Positions 1-7,625 of a DNA stretch of 33,143 nucleotides are shown here, one piece after another. The translations under genes were made by a program, and so were the position numbers. Numbering within the stretch: position 1 is the stretch's first letter; every line of letters starts with the position of its first letter. A model generated the notes under the pieces. It worked only from the letters and a program-made list of their open reading frames with translations. It ran no database searches and was not told the DNA's origin. The stretch spans positions 1 to 33,143 of the forward strand of contig NZ_JACTAC010000037.1 in the NCBI RefSeq assembly GCF_014486675.1, written 5' to 3'. The stretch is from Flavobacterium macrobrachii (lineage in GTDB: Bacteria; Bacteroidota; Bacteroidia; Flavobacteriales; Flavobacteriaceae).

Positions 1-102
1 TAAATTTACCGATACAAATAACTGTGGTGTAAAAGTCTTTTTTCCTTGCATGAGTAAATTTAAAAAAAATCAAATTTATTTGCAAGGTTTTGTATATTTG
101 AG

Positions 103-119
103 TTGTGCAACATGCACAA
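103..119. repeat. Short perfect inverted repeat
   Basis: Seven-base arms TTGTGCA and TGCACAA flank a 3-base loop. It lies 3 bases after TATATTTG (93-100), which matches the Bacteroidota -7 consensus TAnnTTTG, but no TTG is well placed as a -33 element. It could be an operator or a 5' RNA hairpin. No gene follows closely, so its role is unknown. Confidence 0.35.
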
Positions 120-132
120 AGGTTTGCAATAA

Positions 133-337
133 TGAAAATCACTCGAAGTGACGTGGTAAGGACGAATGTGGTTTTGAGGCTTCTCGATACTATTTTTAAA
201 ATAACAAACTGGCGTTTGCTATTCTAAAAATCACTCGAAGTGACGAATTGAGGATGATGGTTCTACTTAGGCTTCTCGATACTATTTTCATTACTCCAAA
301 CTGGCGTTTGAAGTAGTGAAAATCACTCGAAGTGACG
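133..337 (+). repeat. Interspersed hairpin repeats, left cluster (one partial, two full 67-bp copies)
   Basis: Two full copies (179-245 and 271-337) each run from GCTTCTCGATAC to CACTCGAAGTGACG and are exactly 67 bp long. A right-end fragment lies at about 133-153. Each copy has a constant core CAAACTGGCGTTTG (205-218, 297-310) extended by arms that differ between copies but still pair. The conserved end contains the small dyad TCACT-CGA-AGTGA. The same family appears at 11277-11778. This looks like a REP/BIME-type intergenic repeat that forms hairpins; the mobilising enzyme is not in the window. Confidence 0.75.
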
Positions 338-376
338 GGTTGAGGATTGTTTTCTTATTTTTTTAGGTTATTTTTT

Positions 377-501
377 ATGGCTTGTTTATGCTTCAACGAT
401 ACTTCTTCAATACCTTATCTATACCTTATCTATACTTCTAGCATACACTCGGCATACATTATTAATACACTGGTCATACACTCCTGATACACTAAGGGTA
501 T
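377..501. repeat. 11-bp phased array of ATAC units
   Basis: ATAC begins at 399, 410, 421, 432, 443, 454, 465, 476 and 487, nine units at exactly 11-bp spacing. Degenerate units ATGG (377), ATGC (388) and GTAT (498) continue the phase. The seven bases between are variable; later units favour ACT after ATAC. Eleven is not a multiple of three, so this is not a coding repeat. The rest of 338-686 is AT-rich with loose repeats of a CAAnTnTGGTTG-like string (about 574-646) and no gene that I can support. Confidence 0.8.
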
Positions 502-659
502 TTATGATAATAATTTAGCATGGGTATTCTTTTTTTATACCTTTTTGTATATCAGGTTTTTAAAGGGATATTTCGGCAATTATGGTTGTTTTATGTCTTT
601 TTTGGAGATTTATAGCCACTATGGTCTTTTTTTAGCAACTTTGGTTGGATATGGCAGAA

Positions 660-694
660 TTGACAAGGGCTGGGCAGCTTGCTCGATAACTTTG
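660..694 (+). promoter_or_regulatory. Candidate promoter for the 725-1474 gene
   Basis: TAACTTTG at 687-694 matches the Bacteroidota -7 element TAnnTTTG. TTG at 660-662 lies 24 bp upstream, slightly outside the usual 17-23 bp spacing for the -33 element. Transcription would start near 700, leaving a short leader before the ATG at 725. Confidence 0.45.
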
Positions 695-724
695 CGTCAT
701 TATTAATTATTAATTTTTTTTAAG

Positions 725-1474
725 ATGGCAAAAGTTAGAAGCTTGATTAAAATGGAAGGTACGATGGAAGATCTTACCTTCTACAAGGGAACGGATGGTT
801 ACCTTGTGCGCACCCGAGGTGGTGTTAGTAGAAACCGAATTTTGAACGATCCTGCGTTTGCTCGTACCCGAGAGAACGGAATGGAGTTTGGTAGTATTAC
901 CGGTTCGGGGAAATTGTTAAGGACTGCATTAGGTCCGATGGTGTTTAGAGCGAAAGACAGTAAGCTGACTAGTAGGCTCGTGAAGGTATTGGCGCAAGTC
1001 AAAAACATGGACACTGTTAGTGCTCGTGGTTCTCGTAATGTAGCAGATGGACTGTCTAGTAGTACTGCCGTTGCGCTTTTGGAAGGATTTGATTTTAATG
1101 TTAAAGCTTCGCTGGGAAGTATTTTGAATTCGATTGTTACTGTGGATGATGCTACTGGAACGATTAGTATTGCGGAATACAATCCGTTGGAACAAATGAG
1201 AAGTCCTGAAGGTGCTACTCACTTTAGTTTGCAAGCGGGGTTTTTAAAGATTGATTTTGCCACTGGTGCTTTTGAGCTTTCTTTAAGTCCTGAGGATGTT
1301 TTTGCTTTGGAAAACAATACTGTTACGCCTGAGCTTATTCCTGCCGGTGTCCCTACTTTAGCAGGTACTGGAATGCATCTTCTTTTGATTGAGTTTTTTC
1401 AAGAGGTGAATGGTTCGCAGTATATGTTGAACAATGGTTCTTTCAATGTTTTGAACTTGATTAAGATTAGCTAG
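725..1474 (+). CDS. Conserved hypothetical protein, 249 aa
   Basis: I do not recognise a named domain. The opening, MAKVRSLIKMEGTMEDLTFY followed by a segment with VRTRGG and RTRENGMEFG, resembles a family of about 200-250 aa hypothetical proteins that occurs in many Flavobacterium genomes, often in several copies. There is no signal peptide, no membrane segment and no cysteine, so it is probably cytoplasmic. The basic N-terminal third (about 1-95, rich in Arg/Lys) is followed by a more acidic, beta-rich C-terminal part. It stands alone: a promoter-like element precedes it and a strong terminator follows 21 bases after the stop. Its codons look more GC-rich than the defence genes downstream. 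I infer no function. Confidence 0.8.
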   Translation: MAKVRSLIKMEGTMEDLTFYKGTDGYLVRTRGGVSRNRILNDPAFARTRENGMEFGSITGSGKLLRTALGPMVFRAKDSKLTSRLVKVLAQVKNMDTVSARGSRNVADGLSSSTAVALLEGFDFNVKASLGSILNSIVTVDDATGTISIAEYNPLEQMRSPEGATHFSLQAGFLKIDFATGAFELSLSPEDVFALENNTVTPELIPAGVPTLAGTGMHLLLIEFFQEVNGSQYMLNNGSFNVLNLIKIS

Positions 1475-1495
1475 GGTTGTTGGGTTGTTTTTTTG

Positions 1496-1530
1496 AAACG
1501 TCTCTCTTTTTTGGGAGGCGTTTTTTTTTT
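1496..1530 (+). terminator. Rho-independent terminator
   Basis: Nine-base stem (AAACGTCTC at 1496-1504 with GAGGCGTTT at 1515-1523, one T-G wobble) and a 10-base loop, followed by a T run to 1530. It sits 21 bp after the 725-1474 gene. Confidence 0.85.
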
Positions 1531-1885
1531 AGGTTCCCGCCTTCGCTGGAATGACAATGCGCGGGAATGAGAAAGGGAAATTTTTTTGCCACAAATTGCA
1601 CGAATTAGCACAAATTATGCGGATTTGTGGATTTGTGGATTTGGTTTATTTGGTTGGTTGATGTTGTTTTTTTTTTGCCACGGATTTAACGGATTTGGCG
1701 GATTTGTGGATTTGAGATTTGGATTGTTGCTTAAGCGGGAATGACAAAAATATTTTTTTAGCCACATAGGTAACATAGTTTTTGGATTTGAAAAAAAGAC
1801 GCTTTGCTTGGGATAGTTGCTCATAGAGAACTGGTTAGACGGATTTGGGTTCCCACCTGCGCGGGAATGACAATGTTTTTTGTTT
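1531..1885. repeat. Degenerate REP-like and low-complexity repeat remnants
   Basis: Fragments of a GGTTCCCGCC..GCGGGAATGACAA element recur at about 1532-1568, 1735-1748 and 1849-1873. Between them are runs of the word GGATTTG(T/G) (1619-1715) and two strings starting GCCAC (about 1588 and 1677). No open frame here has protein-like composition. The pieces look like worn copies of intergenic repeats. Confidence 0.5.
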
Positions 1886-1898
1886 TTTTTTGAAAAAA

Positions 1899-1912
1899 GG
1901 GGGAAAACCCCC
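1899..1912. terminator. G5-A4-C5 hairpin, possible bidirectional terminator
   Basis: GGGGG and CCCCC are separated by AAAA. A short T run follows on the plus strand and another on the minus strand. It separates the repeat-rich DNA from the upstream region of the defence island. Confidence 0.5.
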
Positions 1913-2014
1913 TGTTTTGATATTATTGTATGGTTTACATTTGGCGCATTAGAATGAACAAAAAGCTTCTCTCCTATTCAAAAAGGTGTTTAGCTTACAC
2001 AAAAAAAACTATCA

Positions 2015-2030
2015 TTACGGAAATCCGTAA
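2015..2030. promoter_or_regulatory. Palindromic candidate operator upstream of mod
   Basis: TTACGGA and TCCGTAA form a perfect inverted repeat with a 2-base spacer, 118 bp before the mod start. TATTTTTG at 2106-2113 matches TAnnTTTG but lacks a well-placed -33 TTG. A near copy, TACGGAATCCGTA, occurs at 7441-7453 inside the 71-residue gene of the same island, so a shared regulator is possible but unproven. Confidence 0.35.
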
Positions 2031-2147
2031 AACAGTTTGATTTGTTTATTTTAAGTTTGGTGAAAAATCAGTAAAACTACGTAGAGATAAATTGTCAAAA
2101 TAGTTTATTTTTGGTAGGTTTGAAAACGCTTACTTTTATACTAATTT

Positions 2148-3905
2148 ATGAACAAACAAGACCTTATCTCAAAAATAAAACAACTCGATGGCATTTCGCA
2201 AGACGAACGTGCCTATCTCATCAATTTAGTAAACACCAAAAAAAAATATGGTTTAGTTTGGGAAGACAAACCCGAAGATGTTGAGGAACAACTTCGAGAA
2301 AATCTTCCTGTTTTAAAGGAAGTTAAAGACAAAGCAATTATCAATGGTGAGGATTACCCTAACCATATTTTGATTGAGGGCGATAACTTACACGCCTTAA
2401 CTGCACTCACTTTTACGCATGAAGGTAAAATAGATGTAATCTATATAGACCCACCATATAATACTGGGAATAAAGATTTTAGATATAATGATACCTTCAA
2501 AGATGAATACATAGATAAAGAAAATCCTTTTAGACATTCTACTTGGTTGAGTTTTATGAGCAGAAGGTTAAAAATTGCTAAACGATTGTTGAATGAAAGT
2601 GGTGTTATATTTATTTCTATAGATGATAATGAGCAAGCACAATTAAAATTACTTTGTGATGAAATATTTTCAGAGAATAATTTTATAGCTAATTGTGTTA
2701 GAAGAAGAAGAAAAACGCAAGCTAATTTGGCAAAAAATATAGCTCCAGTACATGAATATTTACTTATAATTTCAAAAAACATAAATTACTTTTCATTAAA
2801 TAAATTAGAATATTCGGATGATTTTATAAAAAAGGGTTTTAGTAATCCTGATAATGATCCAAGAGGATTGTATCAAACAGGTCCTTTAGCCAGACCAAAA
2901 AATTCTTCAAACAGAGAACACACTTTGACTATGCCAAATGGTAGACAAATTACTGCTAAATGGAGTTGCTCTGAAGAAACTTTTGCAAAATATGTTACTG
3001 AAAATCGACTTGTAATTCCTCGTGGTGGTGATGGTATGCCTCGTATTAAAATATTTTTATCTGAATTACAAGGTCAAATTGCCAATACATGGTGGGAAGA
3101 TGTTGCTTCAAATGATGAAGCTGCAAAGGAAATAGAAGAAATTTTTGGTACTAATGCTGCTTTTATTTTTCCAAAACCTACAGGTTTAATTAAAAGAATA
3201 TTAGAGTTATCAACAAATAAATTTGATAATAAAATTATCCTCGACTTCTTCGCAGGTTCAGGAACCACACTTCACGCAACTATGTCTCTTAATCATGAAG
3301 ATGGTGGTAGTCGTCAATGTATATTGGTAACAAACAACGAAAATAATATTTGTGAAGAAGTTACTTATGAGCGTAACAAACGCGTTATTCAAGGGTATAC
3401 CAATGCCAAAGGAGTTGCTGTAGAGGGTTTAAAAAATAACAATCTACGTTATTATAAAAGCGAGTTTGTGAGTCGTGAAACCTCGTTGAAAAACAAACGC
3501 GAATTAACTTATTTAGCTACAGAACTATTATGTATCAAAGAAGATTGTTATACAGCGTTTCCTTCAAAAGAAAAATGGTTCAAAGCTTTTACTAGTAAAA
3601 CTGCTCAATTTATTGTGATCTATGATGAAGTGCGTATTGAAGATAGTTTCGAAATCATTGAAGCGTTGCATACTCAAAAAACAAACGACAACCCTGTAAA
3701 AGTGTATGTGTTTAGCCATGGGCAATATCCTTTCACGGAAGACTTTGAAGAGGTTTTGCCATTAATTACCCTTTGTGCCTTACCAGATGCTATTTACAAA
3801 GCATATCAAAACGTTTTACCAAAAAAGAAACGAGAAGTTGTTCCTGTGTTAGAGGAAGATGCAGTAGGCGAAGAAGAAAATTTGTTCAATCAAGACGCCC
3901 ATTAA
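2148..3905 (+). CDS. Type III restriction-modification DNA methyltransferase (Mod), N6-adenine
   Basis: It transfers a methyl group from S-adenosylmethionine to adenine in a short asymmetric DNA site, protecting host DNA and giving the Res subunit its specificity. The catalytic motif IV DPPYNTG is at residues 101-107 and the SAM-binding motif DFFAGSGTT at 366-374. This order, catalytic motif first with the recognition domain between, is that of beta-class type III Mod proteins. The length of 585 aa is normal. The central part (about 110-360, the target recognition region) is visibly more AT-rich in codon choice than both ends, with a sharp change near 3237 just before the SAM motif; this fits exchange of the specificity domain. 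Res lies at 4957, after an interposed abortive-infection gene. Confidence 0.93.
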   Translation: MNKQDLISKIKQLDGISQDERAYLINLVNTKKKYGLVWEDKPEDVEEQLRENLPVLKEVKDKAIINGEDYPNHILIEGDNLHALTALTFTHEGKIDVIYIDPPYNTGNKDFRYNDTFKDEYIDKENPFRHSTWLSFMSRRLKIAKRLLNESGVIFISIDDNEQAQLKLLCDEIFSENNFIANCVRRRRKTQANLAKNIAPVHEYLLIISKNINYFSLNKLEYSDDFIKKGFSNPDNDPRGLYQTGPLARPKNSSNREHTLTMPNGRQITAKWSCSEETFAKYVTENRLVIPRGGDGMPRIKIFLSELQGQIANTWWEDVASNDEAAKEIEEIFGTNAAFIFPKPTGLIKRILELSTNKFDNKIILDFFAGSGTTLHATMSLNHEDGGSRQCILVTNNENNICEEVTYERNKRVIQGYTNAKGVAVEGLKNNNLRYYKSEFVSRETSLKNKRELTYLATELLCIKEDCYTAFPSKEKWFKAFTSKTAQFIVIYDEVRIEDSFEIIEALHTQKTNDNPVKVYVFSHGQYPFTEDFEEVLPLITLCALPDAIYKAYQNVLPKKKREVVPVLEEDAVGEEENLFNQDAH

Positions 3906-3960
3906 AATGTTAAATTCTTAAAAAAATGAATTTATATTATAAATACATAAAAAATAGTTG

Positions 3961-4026
3961 TACTTTTGCCGGTAATAATACCTGCCATGCCTCTCTACGA
4001 TGCACACTTTGGCAGGTTTTCGATTT
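3961..4026 (+). ncRNA. Candidate small RNA upstream of the AbiF-type gene
   Basis: TACTTTTG (3961-3968) matches the Bacteroidota -7 element, though no good -33 TTG is present. A short transcript starting near 3975 would fold a 7-bp stem, CCTGCCA (3981-3987) with TGGCAGG (4010-4016), around a 22-base loop, followed at once by the T-rich stretch TTTTCGATTTTT, which resembles a terminator. The RNA would be about 45-52 nt and end some 30 nt before the AbiF start. AbiF-family proteins have been reported to work with a small RNA antitoxin encoded just upstream, which is why I make this call. GCCATGC occurs both in the hairpin (3984-3990) and across the AbiF start codon (4053-4059). It could instead be only a leader hairpin. 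Confidence 0.5.
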
Positions 4027-4028
4027 TT

Positions 4029-4064
4029 ATACTGTATCCTTAAATCCTACAAGCCATGCAGTAT
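4029..4064 (+). promoter_or_regulatory. Possible hairpin over the AbiF start codon
   Basis: ATACTG (4029-4034) can pair with CAGTAT (4059-4064), placing the ATG at 4056 in the loop next to the stem. A 6-bp stem is weak, so this is only a suggestion of translational control of a toxic protein. Confidence 0.25.
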
Positions 4065-4949
4065 AAAAAAGCACCCATCACCATTACCGAACAAATAGAA
4101 AAATTACAAGCCAGAGGGCTTGAGATTGCTAATCCAGAAAAAGCATCACACTATTTGTCTAACATCAGTTATTATCGTTTACGTGCCTACACCTATCCAT
4201 TTCAAGATAACGATAAAGAAAATCAACCCTTTAACAGAAAAATATCATTTGATGATATCATCCATTTATACGTTTTTGATAGGCAATTACGCTTGTTGAT
4301 TTTTAATGCTATCGAAAAAATTGAGGTATCCTTCAGAACACAAATTATCTATCAATATGCTTTGGTTCATGGAAGTCATTGGCATTTAAAACCTGAATTG
4401 TATAACAACACGGTTTACTTTGCTGAACATATAGCCAGTTTAGAAAAAGAAATAGACCGTAGTAATGAAACGTTTATAAAACATTACAAAAATAAATATA
4501 CAAAACCTACAAGTCCGCCAAGTTGGATGAGTCTGGAGGTTAGCAGTATGGGATTACTTTCCAAACTATTTAAGAATTTAAAAAAAGATGCTACTAAAAA
4601 TAGTGTGGCTACTTATTATGGTTTAAAAGATGTAGATGTGTTATGCAACTGGATGTTTTGTTTCAGTATTTTAAGAAATACATGTGCCCATCATGGTAGG
4701 GTTTGGAACCGTAGGTTACCAGAAATAACCATTCCCAAAAAAACGGTACAGCTGTATGTAGAAAACAAAACTTTTTACACAAATAAAACCTATGCTATAC
4801 TTTGTAATATTATGTATATACTAAACAATATTAGTCCAAATCATAACTTTAAAGCAAATTTAGTAGCATTAATGAGTAATTGCCCTTTGGCACAAGAAAA
4901 AGAAATGGGTTTTCCAAAGAACTGGAACCAAGAACAATTTTGGAAGTAA
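4056..4949 (+). CDS. Abi_2 family abortive infection protein (AbiF/AbiD-like HEPN)
   Basis: This 297-residue protein has the Abi_2 family layout: an N-terminal KxPITITEQIEKLQARGL segment, SYYRLRAY at about 38-45, and a C-terminal HEPN motif RNTCAH at 207-212 (R-x4-H), the probable RNase site. Family members cause growth arrest or cell death on phage infection. AbiF proteins have been proposed as ancestors of Cas13 and described as toxins held in check by a small RNA; a candidate RNA lies directly upstream. The gene sits between mod and res: 150 bp after mod and only 7 bp before res, so it is probably co-transcribed with res. The placement suggests a back-up that acts if restriction fails. AbiD and AbiF cannot be separated by eye. 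Confidence 0.85.
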   Translation: MQYKKAPITITEQIEKLQARGLEIANPEKASHYLSNISYYRLRAYTYPFQDNDKENQPFNRKISFDDIIHLYVFDRQLRLLIFNAIEKIEVSFRTQIIYQYALVHGSHWHLKPELYNNTVYFAEHIASLEKEIDRSNETFIKHYKNKYTKPTSPPSWMSLEVSSMGLLSKLFKNLKKDATKNSVATYYGLKDVDVLCNWMFCFSILRNTCAHHGRVWNRRLPEITIPKKTVQLYVENKTFYTNKTYAILCNIMYILNNISPNHNFKANLVALMSNCPLAQEKEMGFPKNWNQEQFWK

Positions 4950-4956
4950 ATAATTT

Positions 4957-7251
4957 ATGATACATTTAAAAAATTACCAAGAAGAAGCCGTAAACGACCT
5001 TACGAAAAACCTATATAAATTATTAAAAAGACCAGGTGCAAGACAAAATTTAATTTTCAAAGCGCCCACAGGTTCAGGTAAAACTGTAATGATGGCGTCA
5101 TTACTTAACAAGTTTTGTGAAGAATTACCAGAACGTTATGAATTAGAAAAACGCAAAGCAGCTTTTATTTGGATAGCACCTAACAAATTGTACATTCAAA
5201 GTTACAACGCTATGAAAGGCTTTTTTGCTGAAATGCGTTCCATAAAACCTATTTTCTTTGAAGATGTTTCTAACGATGAATTACTACCAAACGAAGTGTT
5301 GTTTGTAAATTGGGAAAGCATCAATAAAGAGAAAAACACGATGATTAAAGAAAATGAAACCAATAAAAATCTTTATAGTTTCATTAATAAAGCCAAATTA
5401 AACGATACAGAAATCATTGTCATTATAGACGAAGAACACATGTTTGCGAATACAAAAACAGCAAAACGTGCCAATGAAGTATTACAAAAAATATATCCAA
5501 AAGTAGAAATTAGAGTATCGGCAACACCTACGACTAGTAGTGATTACAGAACTTTAGTAGAGCGTCAAGACGTTATTGCAGAAGAAATGATTAAAGAAGG
5601 AATTATTTTAAATCCAGCTTTAGATACTATACAACAACAAGGGCGTTCATTAGAAGAAATTTTATTAGAGCAAGCGTTAGCAAAAAGAGAAGAATTACGC
5701 CAAGCCTATGAAAACTTAGGTGTAAAAATCAATCCTTTATTATTAATCCAGTTACCAAACGATACAAGTGATAATAACACAGCCGATGATGAAAAATACA
5801 TTGATGTAGTATTGCAAAACCTTGAAGTAAAATACAATATTACGGTCAATAATAACAAACTTGCCGTTTGGTTATCAGGCAGAAAAGACAATGTAGCCGA
5901 TATTGAAAAACCAGACAATATGGTGGAAGTATTATTATTCAAACAAGCCATAGCTTTAGGTTGGGATTGTCCTCGTGCAGGAGTTCTTCTAATTTTTAGA
6001 GAATTAAAAAGTACCACATTCACAATTCAAACGGTAGGTAGGATTTTGCGTATGCCAGAACAAAAGCATTATCCTAATCCATTATTAAATCAAGGATATG
6101 TATTTACCAATTTAAGTAAAAATCAAATAGAAATAGTTCAAGATGATATGAGTTATATCACCATGAACAAGGCTCGTAGAATAGAAAACTACTTGCCTGT
6201 AAATTTAGATTCTACTTACATCAATACTCGTATTGTTAGAAATCGTTTAGGGGCAAAATTTAGAACTGCTTTGTATGAAATTGCAGAATTAAATTGGGAA
6301 GTAAAAAGAGAAATAGGTTCAGACCATTTTTTCGAAACCAATAAGCAATTACTAAAAAAGCGATTCATCAATACGGATATCAATACCATAGAAATTGTAA
6401 TTCCTGAAAATGTATTACTAACTGGTGAAGTAGAAACACAATTAGTTACAGAAACAGCTCGTTTTGCCAAAACGCCTAGTGAATTAGCGCGTTTGTTTAG
6501 AGATTTTTGTCGTTCATTAACGGCTCCTTATGCAGCGGTCGATAGTACTCCTGTTTTAGAAGGAGCTATGAAATATTTCTTTGAAGATTATTTTGGTATC
6601 ATCGAGTATGATGCTATTAAAATAATGTTGTTTAACGATAACCAACCTATTTTCATCGAGTTAATTGAAAAAGCAAAGGAGCGTTATCAAGAAATGCAAG
6701 AAGAAAAAGCAAACAAAGCCACAAAAGATATTCAAAATTACAAATGGGAAGTTCCTGTAGAAAGAATCTACAATGAATTATATGATGAAAAAGAGAATGT
6801 AGAAAAACATGCATTAGAACCTTTTTATGAATACAAAAGAGCTTCTTCTCCTGAAGTAAGATTTGCTGCATATTTAGAAGAACAAAAAGAAAATCTACAT
6901 TGGTGGTATAAAAATGGAGAAAAAGCAAAAGAGCACTTTGCTGTACCTTATGAGGATTATCTAGGCAAACAAAGTTTGTTTTATGTTGATTTTGTGATAC
7001 TAAGTAAAACGGGGATTACTTGTTTATTCGATACCAAAACAGCAGGTAGCGACCCAGCCAATGCCCATTTAAAACACAATGCACTAATAGATTTTATTGC
7101 AGAAAGAAATGAAAAAGGCCATAAAACAATTGGAGGAATCTTAATTCCTAAAGATAATAATGGAACAACAACTTGGTGGTATTGCAAAAACAAAATCACC
7201 AATACAAAAGATACGAACGGTTGGGATAGATTTGACCCTGTTAACGCATAA
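4957..7251 (+). CDS. Type III restriction enzyme, Res subunit (SF2 helicase-nuclease)
   Basis: It is the ATP-dependent translocating and cutting subunit that works with Mod. Superfamily 2 helicase motifs are clear: Walker A APTGSGKT at 36-43, DEEH at 158-161, SATPT at 188-192, GWDCPRAG at 335-342 and the arginine motif QTVGRILRMPE at 358-368. The C-terminus has a PD-(D/E)xK-type nuclease pattern: D678 in YVDF, then D692 and K694 in FDTK. At 764 aa it is shorter than many type III Res proteins (about 900-1000 aa), yet both enzymatic halves are present. It begins 7 bp after the AbiF-like gene. The helicase-nuclease identity is secure; pairing with the Mod above is inferred from position. Confidence 0.88.
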   Translation: MIHLKNYQEEAVNDLTKNLYKLLKRPGARQNLIFKAPTGSGKTVMMASLLNKFCEELPERYELEKRKAAFIWIAPNKLYIQSYNAMKGFFAEMRSIKPIFFEDVSNDELLPNEVLFVNWESINKEKNTMIKENETNKNLYSFINKAKLNDTEIIVIIDEEHMFANTKTAKRANEVLQKIYPKVEIRVSATPTTSSDYRTLVERQDVIAEEMIKEGIILNPALDTIQQQGRSLEEILLEQALAKREELRQAYENLGVKINPLLLIQLPNDTSDNNTADDEKYIDVVLQNLEVKYNITVNNNKLAVWLSGRKDNVADIEKPDNMVEVLLFKQAIALGWDCPRAGVLLIFRELKSTTFTIQTVGRILRMPEQKHYPNPLLNQGYVFTNLSKNQIEIVQDDMSYITMNKARRIENYLPVNLDSTYINTRIVRNRLGAKFRTALYEIAELNWEVKREIGSDHFFETNKQLLKKRFINTDINTIEIVIPENVLLTGEVETQLVTETARFAKTPSELARLFRDFCRSLTAPYAAVDSTPVLEGAMKYFFEDYFGIIEYDAIKIMLFNDNQPIFIELIEKAKERYQEMQEEKANKATKDIQNYKWEVPVERIYNELYDEKENVEKHALEPFYEYKRASSPEVRFAAYLEEQKENLHWWYKNGEKAKEHFAVPYEDYLGKQSLFYVDFVILSKTGITCLFDTKTAGSDPANAHLKHNALIDFIAERNEKGHKTIGGILIPKDNNGTTTWWYCKNKITNTKDTNGWDRFDPVNA

Positions 7252-7309
7252 GAATAACATTTATATACTAATCACTGTAATTTAAATTGTTATGGGGTTT
7301 AGAAACTCA

Positions 7310-7377
7310 TGTTAAAAAAAACGAAAAAAGTTAACACGTTCAAAAGTTCATGTTAAAAAAACAGTAAAAAGCTAACA
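7310..7377. promoter_or_regulatory. Two tandem dyads, candidate operator before the DndD-like operon
   Basis: Dyad 1 is TGTTAA (7310-7315) with TTAACA (7331-7336); dyad 2 is TGTTA (7351-7355) with TAACA (7373-7377). Each spans 27 bp with an A-rich middle, and their centres are 41 bp apart, close to four helical turns. They lie in the 153-bp gap between res and the 71-residue gene, within imperfect direct repeats starting TCATGTTAAAAAAA. A repressor site or paired RNA hairpins are both possible; they suggest the last three genes have their own control. Confidence 0.5.
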
Positions 7378-7404
7378 AGAATCTAAAGTTAAAAATATAA
7401 GTTT

Positions 7405-7620
7405 ATGATAAACAAAGGTTTAGATACAGCATTCATTCACTACGGAATCCGTAAAGAAGATATGAATATCATTCAAAATCTAACAGAAGAACAAGGCTTA
7501 GATTTTGAATGGTTACAAGAAAATATATTAAAAGAATTCCACAATCTAAAAATCAATAACGAAGATATTGACAGTAAAAAGATTGAAAAAATCATCGAAA
7601 AGGCGTTAAACAAAATATAA
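7405..7620 (+). CDS. Small hypothetical protein (71 aa) of the DndD/HerA module
   Basis: This is a short, charged, probably all-helical protein with no cysteine, signal peptide or membrane segment. I recognise no domain. It ends 5 bp before the DndD-like gene and so is almost certainly translated from the same message. Small proteins of this size next to Dnd-like ATPases recur in DNA-modification-associated defence loci, so I infer an accessory or regulatory subunit. It is also the first gene after the tandem dyads, which would suit an autoregulator, although no helix-turn-helix is evident. Confidence 0.7.
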   Translation: MINKGLDTAFIHYGIRKEDMNIIQNLTEEQGLDFEWLQENILKEFHNLKINNEDIDSKKIEKIIEKALNKI

Positions 7621-7625
7621 GGATT

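Noticed and set aside
377..501. ATAC array read as a CRISPR
   Set aside because: Repeat of 4 bp and spacer of 7 bp are far below CRISPR size, and no cas gene is present.
1615..1824. Minus-strand open frame in the REP-like region
   Set aside because: The translation is Asn/Pro/Lys low complexity produced by the GGATTTG repeats.
4056..4949. Classical protein toxin-antitoxin pair at the AbiF gene
   Set aside because: No small protein gene lies on either side; the only partner candidate is the upstream RNA hairpin.
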